DNA from: Brachybacterium sillae
Lineage (GTDB): Bacteria > Actinomycetota > Actinomycetes > Actinomycetales > Dermabacteraceae
Length of the DNA stretch: 64,000 bases
NCBI RefSeq assembly: GCF_025028335.1
Contig: NZ_JAFEUW010000001.1
Location: 620,001-684,000 of the forward strand
Reading direction: 5' to 3'
Part shown: positions 27,037-36,426 of the stretch, piece after piece
Numbering within the stretch: position 1 is the stretch's first letter
Layout: the number at the start of each line of letters is the position of its first letter
Translations under genes and position numbers: made by a program
The notes under the pieces: model-generated
Told to the model about the DNA's origin: nothing
The model's database searches: none
Seen by the model: the letters and a program-made list of their open reading frames with translations, nothing else

Positions 27037-28262
27037 ATGACCACTCCGTGGAGCGCCCCCGGCGCCGGCCCCGAGCATCCCGCGGCCCCGTCGGCCCCGG
27101 ACATGCCGGCCCCGGACACGCCGGCCCCGGAGACTTCGCGGGCGTCGGATCCGTACTCCGCACCCGGCCCGTTCGCCGCGCCGGTCGGTGCGGCGCACGG
27201 GGCCGACGGTCCCCGCCGCGAGCTCGAGGAGCGGCCCCCGCTGTTCCCCCGCGCCCGCTGTCGCTGGCCGAGGTGCTCGGGGCGGCCGCCCGGCTGTACC
27301 AGCTGCGTCCGAAGCTCATCCTCGGCCTGTCGCTGGTGGTGATGTTGATCGGTGGAGCCCTGTCCGCGCTCATCGGGGGCGTGGGCATGATCCCCGCCCT
27401 GCGGTCCGCGCTCGACCCGAGCACCATGCAGGATCCGAGCGCCGGGGGCGCGGGTCTGCTGGGAACGATCCTCGGGCAGGTCGGTTCGTCGCTGGTCGTG
27501 GGGCTCGCCTCGGCGCTGCTCACGGTCGCTCTCGCGGCGATCACCCTCGGGGAGGCCACCCGCCGACCTCTGACCTCCGCCGGAGCCCGCGCCGCCCTGC
27601 GACGCCACGGGCTCGCCGCCGTCCTCGCCGTTCTCGTGCCCGGGCTCCTGTTGCTGCTGGTGTGGGCGATCGCCATCGGGGCGGTCGTCGGCATCGCCTA
27701 CGCTCTGCGCGCCGCCGCGGTCGGCCCGGACTGGCTGATCGCGATCCCCATCGTGGTGCTGGGCCTGGTCGCGGGGGTCCTCAGCCTCTGGATCTGGGGC
27801 CGTACCTCCCTGGCAGTCCCGGCGGTGGTCGCCGAGGAGATCGGCGGCATGGCGTCGCTGCGCCGCTCCCTCGCCCTCACCCGCGGACGACGGTTCTGGC
27901 GCCCCTTCGGTGAGCTGCTGCTCGTCTCGGTGCTCGTCTCCGTCGTGATGCAGGTGCTCGCCTCGGTCGTCATGGTGCCGCTCATTCTGGTGGTCATCGT
28001 CGCGGCTCTGGCGTCCGGTTCGGAGGATCCCACCGGGGCCGTCCTCGTCGTCACGGTCCTCTCCCCGCTGCTGACGATGCTGGTGGCCGCTTTCGCCCAG
28101 CCGTACATGGCGGCTGCCCAGACGGTCGTGTACGCCGACGCTCGGATGCGCCATGAGGCCTGGGATCTGGACCTCGCCCGCATGCTGAGGGGCGCCCCGG
28201 AGGAAGCGAGCAGGGCCGTCCCCCCGGCCGCGGGGACCGACGCCCCGACCACGGTGGGCTGA
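27037..28262 (+). pseudogene. GPDPase-membrane-domain-like integral membrane protein with a one-base frameshift
   Basis: The first gene of the DUF4129-DUF4350-MoxR-DUF58 set. It starts at ATG 27037 after GGAAGGGAGAG with a Pro/Ala-rich disordered segment of about 65 residues. The frame then breaks at a C run (27235-27239 or 27246-27250). One added C restores a 408-residue protein that continues PRPLSLAEVLGAAARLYQL and has six to eight membrane helices. The family resembles the membrane domain of glycerophosphodiester phosphodiesterases; no catalytic domain is present. The downstream frame has no good start of its own, so if the break is real, this protein is lost. Confidence 0.8.
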
Positions 28263-28265
28263 CCC

Positions 28266-28916
28266 GTGGATCCCGACGAGGCGCGTCGCCGGATCCTCGA
28301 GGAGCTCGCCCGTTCCCGCTACGGCGGTTCCGAGGGCATCATCGGCTGGGTGCTGGCCCGGCTGACGGACCTGTGGCGCAGTCTGCAGGAGTCCGTCGGC
28401 AGCGGGCAGCGTACGGGCGTGGCCCTGCTCATCGTGCTGTGTGCGCTGCTGCTGAGCGCGCTCGTCCTGCTGCTGCGACGTACCGGGTGGGTCCGACGCA
28501 GCGGGTCCCTGCGCGCCAGCGCGGATCTGTCCGCCGCGCCGGAGCTGTCTGCCGCGCGCCTGCGGGAGCTCGCGGCCCGTGCCGAGTCCCGTCACCAGTA
28601 CGACGATGCTGTTGTGCTGGCCCTGCGCGCGATCGTCCGGGACCTGCAGGAACGCACCCTGCTCGAGGTGCAGGAGGGCACCACCGCCCATGAGGCCGCA
28701 CTGACCGCGGCCCACTCCTTCCCCGCCGCGCGGACGCGCCTGATCGCCGCCTCGGAGTCCTTTGATGTCGCCGCTTACTCGTCCCGCCCCGCGACCGCGC
28801 GGGACGCCGCCGACGTCCGTCAGCTCGCCGAGTACCTGCGCGAGGCCCGACCGCAGCTCGACCCGCAGACCGCCGAGGCACCCACGCCCCCGCCCACCGG
28901 AGAGGTCCACGCATGA
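28266..28916 (+). CDS. DUF4129-domain membrane protein
   Basis: 216 residues with one membrane helix (about 50-70) and a C-terminal DUF4129 domain (about 95-190; LRELAARAESRHQYDDAVVL then AYSSRPATARDA). The family occurs beside MoxR-type ATPases and DUF58 proteins and is thought to act with them at the envelope; no reaction is known. GTG at 28266 follows the upstream stop by three bases. It overlaps the DUF4350 start (ATGA). Confidence 0.85.
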   Translation: MDPDEARRRILEELARSRYGGSEGIIGWVLARLTDLWRSLQESVGSGQRTGVALLIVLCALLLSALVLLLRRTGWVRRSGSLRASADLSAAPELSAARLRELAARAESRHQYDDAVVLALRAIVRDLQERTLLEVQEGTTAHEAALTAAHSFPAARTRLIAASESFDVAAYSSRPATARDAADVRQLAEYLREARPQLDPQTAEAPTPPPTGEVHA

Positions 28917-30097
28917 GCGCCCCCGCGCGCCGCACCGGCGACCGCCTACTCGTCCTCGTGCTCGGGCTTCTGCTGGTGGCCGCTGCCGTCGTGCTGGTGC
29001 TGCGCACCGGCTACCGGGACGGGCCGCTGGAGATCAGCGCCCCGACGCCGCAGGGGGCGCTCGCCGTCGCGACGGTGCTGCGCCAGGACGGCACCACCGT
29101 CACCGCCCGACGCACCACGGCAGCGGCGGCAGAGGCCCTGCGTGCCGGTGACACCGTGCTGGTGACACGGCCCGCCGTCTTGTCCCGACGCCAGCTGGAG
29201 GAGCTCGCCACCGCCCGCGACGAGGGCACGGGCCATCTGGTACTGCTCCGCCCCGATTTCGGATCCCTGGCGGTGCTCGCCCCCGGGGTGCGCCCCGCGG
29301 GGACGATCGAGCCCGGGCAGCGTCTCGTCGCAGACGCCCGGTGTGGTCCGGCGTCGTTGCGGGCCCGCACGATCGTGCCGGTGCCGAGGTCGACCGACCT
29401 GCAGGAGACCACCGGCACCGTGTACACCGCCCCCGGGGGCGCGGCCTCGTGCTTCCGCGAGGGTGACGGCGCCGCCGTGGTGGTGACCGACCGCGTGACG
29501 GTGCTCGGCTCGGACCGGATGCTCACCAATGACGGTGTCGACGCCGAGGACAACCCGGCGATCGCCCTGAACGCCCTGGCCGGACCACACCTCACCTGGT
29601 ACGTACCCTCCGCCGACGACCCCCTGGCGCAGACCGCGCCCGGTCCGTTCGATCTGCTGCCCCGCTGGGTGGGACCGATCGGGGCCTGGACCCTGCTGCT
29701 CATCGGTCTGGCGGTGGCGGTGCTCGCCCCGCGGCTGGGGCCGGTGATCGTCGAACCCCTCCCGGTGACGGTCCGCGCGCAGGAGCTCACCCTCGGGCGG
29801 GCCCGTCTGCTGCAGCGCGCGCAGGGCAGGGAGCAGGCTGCGGCCGCCCTGCGCGCCGACGCCATCGACCGGGCAGCCGGGCGCCTGGGCATCACCCGTC
29901 ACGCCGACGCCGAGGCGGTCCTCGCGGGCTGGGCGGCCCGCGGCGTGCCGCACGATCCGGTGGCCGCCAAGCGGACGCTCGCCGGGCCCGCCCCACGCAC
30001 CGACGAGGAGCTGGTGCGCCTCGCCTCGGACCTCGACAGCCTGACCGCGCCGCTGCCCGCGGCACCGCACACCCCCGTTTCGAAGGAGACCCCATGA
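28913..30097 (+). CDS. DUF4350-domain membrane protein
   Basis: 394 residues with an N-terminal membrane helix (about 12-32), an extracellular DUF4350 domain (about 40-240; ISAPTPQGALAVATVLRQDG) and a second helix (about 260-280), then a cytoplasmic helical tail. The domain has a glutamine-amidotransferase-like fold without obvious catalytic residues. It overlaps both neighbours by four bases, so is translationally coupled in the MoxR operon. Confidence 0.85.
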   Translation: MSAPARRTGDRLLVLVLGLLLVAAAVVLVLRTGYRDGPLEISAPTPQGALAVATVLRQDGTTVTARRTTAAAAEALRAGDTVLVTRPAVLSRRQLEELATARDEGTGHLVLLRPDFGSLAVLAPGVRPAGTIEPGQRLVADARCGPASLRARTIVPVPRSTDLQETTGTVYTAPGGAASCFREGDGAAVVVTDRVTVLGSDRMLTNDGVDAEDNPAIALNALAGPHLTWYVPSADDPLAQTAPGPFDLLPRWVGPIGAWTLLLIGLAVAVLAPRLGPVIVEPLPVTVRAQELTLGRARLLQRAQGREQAAAALRADAIDRAAGRLGITRHADAEAVLAGWAARGVPHDPVAAKRTLAGPAPRTDEELVRLASDLDSLTAPLPAAPHTPVSKETP

Positions 30098-31122
30098 GCA
30101 TCCCCGCCGATCCACCGATCCCCGGCGATCCGGGCACGACCATCGCGGCCGGGACGACCCCCGCGGCCCCCACATCCGGCTCCCGCGACCGTCTGGTGGC
30201 GGTGTCCGGGGAGATCCACAAGGCCGTCGTCGGTCAGGACGCGGCCGTGACGTCCCTGGTGATCGCGCTGCTGTGCCGCGGGCACGTGCTGCTGGAGGGT
30301 GTGCCGGGTGTGGCGAAGACCCTGCTCGTGCGCGCCCTCGCCGCGAGCCTCGATGTCTCCATGCGTCGCGTCCAGTTCACCCCCGACATGATGCCGGGTG
30401 ATGTGACCGGCTCCCTGGTGTACGACAGCCGCACCAGCGACCTGGTGTTCCGTGAAGGCCCCGTGTTCACGCACCTGCTGCTGGCCGACGAGATCAACCG
30501 GACCCCTCCGAAGACCCAGTCCGCGCTGCTGGAGGCCATGGAGGAGCGGCAGGTCACCGTCGACGGGGTCAGTCATCCCCTGCCCGATCCGTTCCTGGTG
30601 GCCGCCACCCAGAACCCCCTGGAGTTCGACGGCACCTACCCGCTGCCGGAGGCCCAGCTGGACCGCTTCCTGCTCAAGGCTGTGCTGCCGCTGCCGGAGA
30701 AGGAGGCCGAGCTGGATGTGCTGCGGCGCCACGCGGCCGGTTTCGACACCTCCGATCTGGCGGCCGCCGGTCTGCGGGCCGTCGCCAGCGCCGACGACCT
30801 GGTGCAGGCGCGGCGGGAGGTCGCCGCGGTGCAGACCGAGGATGCAGTGCTGGAGTACATCGTGGAGATCTGCCGCGCCACCCGCCGCTCCCCCACCATC
30901 GCCCTGGGGGCCTCCCCGCGTGGCGCCATCGCCCTGCTGCGCACCTCCCGTGCCTGGGCCTACCTGCAGGGCCGTGACTTCGTCACCCCCGACGATGTGA
31001 AGGCCATGAGCACCGCGACCCTGGGCCACCGTCTACGGCTGACCACGGAGGCCGACCTGGAGGGCGCGCAGATCGAATCGGTCCTCGCCGCGGTGCTGGC
31101 GTCGGTGCCCGTACCCCGCTGA
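30094..31122 (+). CDS. MoxR-family AAA+ ATPase
   Basis: 342 residues. Walker A is GVPGVAKTL (69-77), Walker B LLLADEINRTPPKTQSAL, sensor 1 in VAATQNPLEFDGTYPLPEAQ, and the lid domain is C-terminal. MoxR ATPases act as chaperones for neighbouring proteins, often with a MIDAS/VWA-like partner; the adjacent DUF58 protein is the usual partner. Overlaps DUF4350 by four bases and is followed by DUF58 after two. Confidence 0.95.
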   Translation: MSIPADPPIPGDPGTTIAAGTTPAAPTSGSRDRLVAVSGEIHKAVVGQDAAVTSLVIALLCRGHVLLEGVPGVAKTLLVRALAASLDVSMRRVQFTPDMMPGDVTGSLVYDSRTSDLVFREGPVFTHLLLADEINRTPPKTQSALLEAMEERQVTVDGVSHPLPDPFLVAATQNPLEFDGTYPLPEAQLDRFLLKAVLPLPEKEAELDVLRRHAAGFDTSDLAAAGLRAVASADDLVQARREVAAVQTEDAVLEYIVEICRATRRSPTIALGASPRGAIALLRTSRAWAYLQGRDFVTPDDVKAMSTATLGHRLRLTTEADLEGAQIESVLAAVLASVPVPR

Positions 31123-31124
31123 TC

Positions 31125-32423
31125 ATGCGCATCACCCTCACCCCGCGTGTCCTGCTGGTCGCGCTGCTGGGCATCCCGCTGCTGCTGATCGCCCCGCACT
31201 GGGCGACGGTCCTGGTGTGCACCGTGGCACTGCTGACGGTCCTGCTCATCGACGTCCTGGCCGCCGGGTCGCCGCGGCGCCTGCGGGTGACACGGGAGTC
31301 GCCGTCCACCACCCGCCTCGGCACCACCGGGGCGGGGCGGTTGCTGCTGACCAACCCGATGGAGCGCACGGTGCGGCTGCAGGTGCGCGACCCGTGGAAC
31401 CCGACCGCGGGCCTGTCCGACCAGCGGTCCCGTCCGGTGGTGCCCCCCGGGGAGCGCCGCGCCGTCCCCCAGTCCTTCACCCCGGTCCGTCGCGGACGAC
31501 ACACCAGCCCGGGGCCGACCATCGCCCTCACCGGCCCGATGGGACTGACACGTCGCGTGGCGGATCTGCCGGTGCCGGGGGCCTTCCTCGCGCTCCATGC
31601 GTTCCCGGCCCGGCGCCACCTGCCGGCGCGACTGCGCCGCCTGCGGGAGATCGAGGGGCTCGCCGCCGTCCATCACCGCGGCCCCGGCACCGAGTTCGAT
31701 TCCCTCAAGGAGTTCGTGGACGGTGACGACGTCCGGTCGATCGACTGGCGGGCCACCGCCCGCGGTCGCACGGTGGTGGTGCGCACCTGGCGACCGGAAC
31801 GCGACCGTCGGATCCTCCTCGTCCTCGACACCTCCCGGACCGCTGCGGCGAGGATCGGTGACGCGCCCCGCCTGGATGCCGCGATCGACGCCGCGCTGCT
31901 GCTGACGGCCCTGGCGGCCGCTGCGGGTGACCGGGTCGATGTGCTGTGTGCGGATCGCATCCCCCACGCCTCCGTCGAGGGCTCCCCCGCCCGGACGGTG
32001 CTGCACGACGTCATCACCACCGTCTCCCCGGTGCAGGCGGCCCTGGTGGAGACGGACTGGGAGATGATCGCGGCGCAGGTGCATCGGCGGACCCGCCGAG
32101 GGGACCTGGTCGTGCTTCTGGCGCCGGTGGAGGCCGCCGAAGCAGGCTCGGGCATGCTGCCGGTGGTGGCACGGATCGCCGCCGACCATCCGCTGGTGGT
32201 GGCCTCGGTGGAGGACCCGTCGCTGGCGGAGCTGGCAGCCGAGCGCGGGGATGTGCGGGCCGCGTACCGGGCGGCGGCCGCCGCGGCCTCGCGGGTCGAG
32301 CGGGGTCACGCGGCGCAGGGGCTCGAGCGGGCCGGGGCGGTCGTCGTCGACGCCGGGCCGGAGGATCTGCCGCAGCGCCTGGCCGATCAGTACCTCGCCC
32401 TCAAGGCCGCCGGGCGCCTGTGA
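31125..32423 (+). CDS. DUF58-domain membrane protein
   Basis: 432 residues with two N-terminal membrane helices (about 7-45), a beta-rich region, and a DUF58 domain that starts at about 195 (EFDSLKEFVDGDDVRSIDWRA) and continues into a VWA-like fold (ILLVLDTSRTAAA). It is the probable MoxR client. The stop codon lies inside the first copy of a 15-base tandem repeat (separate entry). ATG at 31128 or the in-frame start at 31125 differ by one codon; the first is used. Confidence 0.92.
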   Translation: MRITLTPRVLLVALLGIPLLLIAPHWATVLVCTVALLTVLLIDVLAAGSPRRLRVTRESPSTTRLGTTGAGRLLLTNPMERTVRLQVRDPWNPTAGLSDQRSRPVVPPGERRAVPQSFTPVRRGRHTSPGPTIALTGPMGLTRRVADLPVPGAFLALHAFPARRHLPARLRRLREIEGLAAVHHRGPGTEFDSLKEFVDGDDVRSIDWRATARGRTVVVRTWRPERDRRILLVLDTSRTAAARIGDAPRLDAAIDAALLLTALAAAAGDRVDVLCADRIPHASVEGSPARTVLHDVITTVSPVQAALVETDWEMIAAQVHRRTRRGDLVVLLAPVEAAEAGSGMLPVVARIAADHPLVVASVEDPSLAELAAERGDVRAAYRAAAAAASRVERGHAAQGLERAGAVVVDAGPEDLPQRLADQYLALKAAGRL

Positions 32424-32467
32424 TCCGGGTGCCTGTCACCCGGGCGCCTGTGACCCGGGCGCCGCGG
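32410..32467. repeat. 15-base tandem repeat spanning the DUF58 stop codon
   Basis: Units CCGGGCGCCTGTGAT (32410), CCGGGTGCCTGTCAC (32425), CCGGGCGCCTGTGAC (32440) and a partial CCGGGCGCC (32455). The TGA of the first unit is the DUF58 stop. Being GC-rich and self-complementary in part (GGGCGCC), it may also act as a terminator between convergent genes. Confidence 0.75.
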
Positions 32468-32510
32468 TCTCTCTTAATTCCCCCCGGCAGGGTGAGCGGC
32501 TGCCGAACGG

Positions 32511-33506
32511 TCAGGCCGCGACCGCGACCCGGTCGCCGGCGAACTCCTCGCTGAGGTCACCCGTGACGCCCTCGGCGTGGACGCGTCGTCCCCGCACCAC
32601 GGCCAGGGTCACCAGCAGCGCCCACACCAGTGCGCCGATCAGCACCCGCAGCGCCGCGGGCAACCCGCTCGGTGTCACGAAGGCCTCGAGGATCCCGGCG
32701 ATCAGCAGCACGGGCACCAGTCCGACGGTGACCGTGACCATGGCGCGGGCCCGCTCCGCCACGGCCTGCAGCCGGGGCAGCGGGCCGGGCCGCAACAGCG
32801 CCCAGAACACCCGCAGCCCCGCCCCGGACCCCACTACCAGCGCCGTCAGCTCCACCAGACCGTGGGGGAGGATGAAGGTGAAGAACGTCGGCAGCTGCCC
32901 CTGGGAGGCCAGTACCCCGCCCATCAGGCCCACGTTCACCCCGTTTTGCAGCAGCATCCACAGCGGCCACACCCCGGTGACACCCAGCACCACCGACTGC
33001 ACGGCGATCCAGGCGTTGTTGGAGAACACGTACGCGGCGAAGGATCCCGGCTCGCCTTGGCTGTAATACGCCACGAAGTCATGCTGGGCCAGGCGCCGCT
33101 GCTGGGCCTGGGAGATGAGGGTGTCGCGGGCGGTGTCGTCCAGGGCGATCCACGTGCCGACCACCAGGGCGGACACCGTCAGCACCGCCGCGGCGACCAG
33201 GGCCGACCAGCGGGCCGACCACAGGGCCGCCGGCAGGTCGGTGCCGACGAAGCGGACCACCGACCGCCACATCGGGGCGCGGGCCCCGGTGATCCGCCAT
33301 CGCGCCCGCGCCACCAGGTGCGACAGCCGCGCGACGAGCTGTGGGTCGGGGTCGGTCGACCGGATCGTCGACAGGTGCGCGGCCGTGCGCCGATACAGAC
33401 GGATCATCTCCTCGACCTCGTCGGCGTCGAGGCGGCGGCGCGCCACCAGGGTCTCGAGCCGGGACCAGGTCCCGGAGTGCACGGCGGTCAGGGCGTCGGT
33501 CTCCAC
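32511..33506 (-). CDS. SpoIIM-like (stage II sporulation protein M) membrane protein
   Basis: 331 residues of the SpoIIM/DUF95 family, with a soluble N-terminal helical region (1-95) and six or more membrane helices. The hallmark is FVAYYSQGEPGSFAAYVFSNN and the following GVWPLWMLLQNG. The organism need not sporulate: the family is common in non-sporulating actinobacteria next to RDD and MoxR genes, function unknown. GTG at 33506 (VETDALTAVHSGTW) is preferred, matching the family start. Divergent from the RDD gene. Confidence 0.88.
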   Translation of the reverse strand: METDALTAVHSGTWSRLETLVARRRLDADEVEEMIRLYRRTAAHLSTIRSTDPDPQLVARLSHLVARARWRITGARAPMWRSVVRFVGTDLPAALWSARWSALVAAAVLTVSALVVGTWIALDDTARDTLISQAQQRRLAQHDFVAYYSQGEPGSFAAYVFSNNAWIAVQSVVLGVTGVWPLWMLLQNGVNVGLMGGVLASQGQLPTFFTFILPHGLVELTALVVGSGAGLRVFWALLRPGPLPRLQAVAERARAMVTVTVGLVPVLLIAGILEAFVTPSGLPAALRVLIGALVWALLVTLAVVRGRRVHAEGVTGDLSEEFAGDRVAVAA

Positions 33507-33623
33507 CCCCTCACCGTAGGCGGGCGACGCGCCGCTGTCCTGCGACGAAAGTCGCCGGTGCCGTCCCGGGCGACCGACCCTCGTCGGATCCGCCGACGGC
33601 CCCGGCCGCGGCACACTGGCGGC

Positions 33624-34472
33624 ATGACCGCCTCATCGATCGTCGAGGACCGTGTCGTCACCGGCGAGGCCGTCCGCCTCGACCTGCGGCCCGCGGCGTT
33701 CCCCGCGCGCATCCTGGCGTTCCTGGTGGACGCTGTGGTTCAGCTGGGTCTGCTCACGCTCGGGTTGTGGACGCTCTCGCTGCTGGAGTTCGACGACGAC
33801 CTGGTGCGCACCGCCGCCCAGGTGTTCCTCACGGTGGCGGCGTTCGTGCTGCTGCCACTGGTGGTGGAGACCCTCACCGACGGGCGCTCCCTGGGGCGCC
33901 TGCTGCTGGGCACCCGGGTGGTGCGTCTCGACGGCGGACCGGTGCACGGCCGCCAGAGCCTGTTGCGGGCGGTCGCCGCGGTGTTCGAGATCTGGGGGAC
34001 CTCCGGTGGGCTGGCGCTGCTGCTCGCGATGATCGACCGGAAGGGTCGCCGAATGGGTGACATGCTCGCCGGCACCATGGTCATCCAGGAGCGTCTGCGG
34101 GTGGCCGAGCGCCCGCGCCCGCAGGTACCGCCGTCGCTGGAGGCCTGGGCCCGCACGGCGGAGGTCGGCAGGCTGCCCCTGGACCTGGCGCGGGAGATCC
34201 GCACGTTCCTGCCCCGCGCGGCCGACCTGAACCCGGAGTCGCGGCGGAACCGGGGGCGTGAGCTCACCCACCGCGCCGTCCCGTTCGTGTCCCCGGCGCC
34301 GCCTCCGGGCACCGCACCGGAGGAGTTCCTGCAGGCGGTGCTGGCGCTGCGGTCGGCACGCGACGAGGCGCGGCTGCGCCGCACCCTCGCCCAGGAGGAT
34401 GCCCTGCTGGGAACGGCTCCAGAGTCTCAGTCCTGGGGCAGCAGCCGCGGGACGCCGCCCACCACGTCATAG
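33624..34472 (+). CDS. RDD-family membrane protein
   Basis: 282 residues. The RDD domain (about 20-150) has three membrane helices and the family residues: Arg in AFPARILAFLVDA, Asp in the same helix, and RLLLGTRVVRLDGG with RRMGDMLAGT. The C-terminal 130 residues are soluble, Arg/Pro-rich and predicted helical. Transport of ions or small solutes is suspected for the family. ATG at 33624 is preceded only by TGGCGGC. The 3' end overlaps manB by 46 bases, tail to tail. Confidence 0.88.
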   Translation: MTASSIVEDRVVTGEAVRLDLRPAAFPARILAFLVDAVVQLGLLTLGLWTLSLLEFDDDLVRTAAQVFLTVAAFVLLPLVVETLTDGRSLGRLLLGTRVVRLDGGPVHGRQSLLRAVAAVFEIWGTSGGLALLLAMIDRKGRRMGDMLAGTMVIQERLRVAERPRPQVPPSLEAWARTAEVGRLPLDLAREIRTFLPRAADLNPESRRNRGRELTHRAVPFVSPAPPPGTAPEEFLQAVLALRSARDEARLRRTLAQEDALLGTAPESQSWGSSRGTPPTTS

Positions 34473-36079
34473 GAGCGGTCGCAGCCACGGCACCGCAGGG
34501 ACGCCGCGGCGTCCTCCAGCTCCGCACCGCAGTGCGGGCAGCGCAGGCTCTCGCGGGCCCATCCGGGAAGATCCGCCCCCGTCGGGGCGCCCGAGGCCAC
34601 ACCCGCCGGGCGGTCCGTCGGTGCGTCCGTGACGGCGGGGGACCCGCTCGGCGTGATCCCTCCGCGCACCAGCGCGAGCACCTCGTCACGCACGCGCTCC
34701 ATGGTCGCCTGCTGCGCCGCCTCCACGTTCAGTCGCAGCAGCGGCTCGGTGTTGGAGGAGCGCAGGGAGAACCACCAGTTCTGCTCAGGGTCCCCGGCGT
34801 CGTCCCAGTGGGTGACGGTCATGCCGTCCAGGTCGTCGATCTGGACTCCGCCACGGGTCTCCATGTGTCGGCGCACGAGATCCCGCGCCGCCTGGGCGTC
34901 CTCCACGCGGGAGTTGATCTCCCCGCTGGAGACATACGGGGAGTGCTCGGCGACGAGCTCCGACAGCGGCCCCTCGGTCTCGGACAGCGCCGCCAGCACG
35001 TGGAGGGCGGCGAGCATGCCGGAGTCGGCGAAGAAGAAATCCCGGAAGTAATAGTGGGCGGAATGCTCACCGCCGAAGATCGCGGAGTTCTCCGCCATCA
35101 GCGCCTTGATCAGCGAGTGACCCACCTGGGAGCGGATCCGTCGCCCGCCGGCCGCCTCGATGGCCTCCTGCACGTGGCGGGAGGAGACCAGGTTCGCGAC
35201 CACCGCGGGACGGTCCTCCCCCTCGGCGCGGGCACGGGCGATCTCCCGCGTCGCGATGAGCGCGGTCACTGCGGAGGGCGAGACCGGGTCGCCCTTCTCG
35301 TCGACGACGAAGCAGCGGTCGGCGTCGCCGTCGAAGGCGAGGCCGAGGTCGGCGCCCTCCCGGCGCACCGCCGCCTGCAGATCCCGCAGGTTCGTCGGGT
35401 CCAGCGGGTTCGCCTCGTGGTTCGGGAACGTCCCGTCGAGCTCGAAGTACAGCGGGATGATCTCCAGCGTCGGCAGGCGCCGCACCACAGCCGGCACGGT
35501 GTGGCCACCCATGGCGTTCGCGGCGTCGACGACCACCCGCAGGCGCCGGTCCCCGCGGATCGGGACCAGCCGCAGCATGGTGTCGACGTAGTCCTCGAGG
35601 GTGTCGACGTCGCGACGCGACCCACCCGCCCGCTCCGGGATCTCACCCGCCGCGAGGTACGCCTCCGCGCCACGGCGGATCTCCTGCAGGCCGGTGTCGC
35701 GCCCGATGGGACGGGCCCCCGGGCGGCACATCTTGATGCCGTTGTCGGGCGCCGGGTTGTGAGAGGCGGTGAACATGGCGCCGGCGGCGTCATGCAAGCC
35801 GCTGGCGCAGTACAGCTGATCGGTGGAGCTGAGACCCGCGAACGCGACCGTGGATCCGCGCCGCACCGCACCCTCGACGAACGCGCGGGACAGCTCCGGG
35901 GAGGAGACCCGCATGTCATGGGCGACGATGAGCGGGGCGGCGTCGAGCAGATCCGCGAAGGCCGCGCCGAGGGCGCGCGCCACCTCGACGGTCAGCTGCT
36001 CTCCGGCGACGCCTCGCACGTCGTAGGCCTTGACGATCCCGGAGAGATCCGGGGCGGGGCGATGGGCGGTGTCAGTCAC
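34427..36079 (-). CDS. manB: Phosphomannomutase/phosphoglucomutase fused to a Trm112-like zinc ribbon
   Basis: 550 residues. Residues 1-465 are an alpha-D-phosphohexomutase that interconverts mannose-6-P and mannose-1-P (or the glucose forms) for GDP-mannose and wall glycan supply. The phosphoserine is Ser106 in TASHNPAPDNG; the metal loop is DGDADR; the phosphate loop is RSSNTEP. After an Ala/Pro linker, residues about 516-550 form a Trm112-type ribbon with two CxxC pairs (CPHCGAEL and CRGC) ending GGVPRLLP. In related bacteria that ribbon is a separate small protein. GTG start at 36079; overlaps the upstream DUF3499 gene by eight bases. Confidence 0.93.
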   Translation of the reverse strand: MTDTAHRPAPDLSGIVKAYDVRGVAGEQLTVEVARALGAAFADLLDAAPLIVAHDMRVSSPELSRAFVEGAVRRGSTVAFAGLSSTDQLYCASGLHDAAGAMFTASHNPAPDNGIKMCRPGARPIGRDTGLQEIRRGAEAYLAAGEIPERAGGSRRDVDTLEDYVDTMLRLVPIRGDRRLRVVVDAANAMGGHTVPAVVRRLPTLEIIPLYFELDGTFPNHEANPLDPTNLRDLQAAVRREGADLGLAFDGDADRCFVVDEKGDPVSPSAVTALIATREIARARAEGEDRPAVVANLVSSRHVQEAIEAAGGRRIRSQVGHSLIKALMAENSAIFGGEHSAHYYFRDFFFADSGMLAALHVLAALSETEGPLSELVAEHSPYVSSGEINSRVEDAQAARDLVRRHMETRGGVQIDDLDGMTVTHWDDAGDPEQNWWFSLRSSNTEPLLRLNVEAAQQATMERVRDEVLALVRGGITPSGSPAVTDAPTDRPAGVASGAPTGADLPGWARESLRCPHCGAELEDAAASLRCRGCDRSYDVVGGVPRLLPQD

Positions 36080-36419
36080 GAGGGCTCCTCACGACGTGCA
36101 GGCCGCGGCGCGGGGCGCCGGACGGCGGGGGCGGGGTCGGGGACCCGGGGGTGGTGACCCCCGGGTCGAGTCGATGGTCGACGGCGGCCGCGAGCGCGGA
36201 GATGTCGTCAGGGGCGGAGGCCTCCCCCGGCACGCGCAGCAGGCGCCAGCCGCGCGGGGCGGTGAGACGCTCGGCATGGTCCCGGCACAGGTCGTAGCTG
36301 TGGGGTTCGGCCTGCGCGGACAAGGGACCCAGCACGGCGGTGGAGTCCTCGTACACGTAGGTCAGCGTGCTCACCGCCGGTCGGCTGCACGCGGTTCGGG
36401 AGCATTCTCGAGCGGGCAC
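36072..36419 (-). CDS. DUF3499-family protein
   Basis: 115 residues of the actinobacterial DUF3499 family (Rv3258c type), function unknown. A likely zinc site is formed by Cys6 and Cys11 (ECSRTACSRP) with a later Cys-x-x-His (LCRDHAERLTAPRGW). The C-terminal 40 residues are Pro-rich. GTG at 36419 is chosen because TAGAAT ends seven bases upstream, giving a leaderless message. Upstream of and overlapping manB, as in mycobacteria. Confidence 0.88.
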   Translation of the reverse strand: MPARECSRTACSRPAVSTLTYVYEDSTAVLGPLSAQAEPHSYDLCRDHAERLTAPRGWRLLRVPGEASAPDDISALAAAVDHRLDPGVTTPGSPTPPPPSGAPRRGLHVVRSPRD

Positions 36420-36426
36420 TCCAGCG

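Noticed and set aside
26871-28910. Long minus-strand open frame across the GPDPase-membrane-like and DUF4129 genes
   Set aside because: Antisense, compositionally biased, no domain; the + strand genes have ribosome sites and family features.
32511-33506. Evidence for sporulation from the SpoIIM-like gene
   Set aside because: This family is widespread in non-sporulating actinobacteria and stands alone here.
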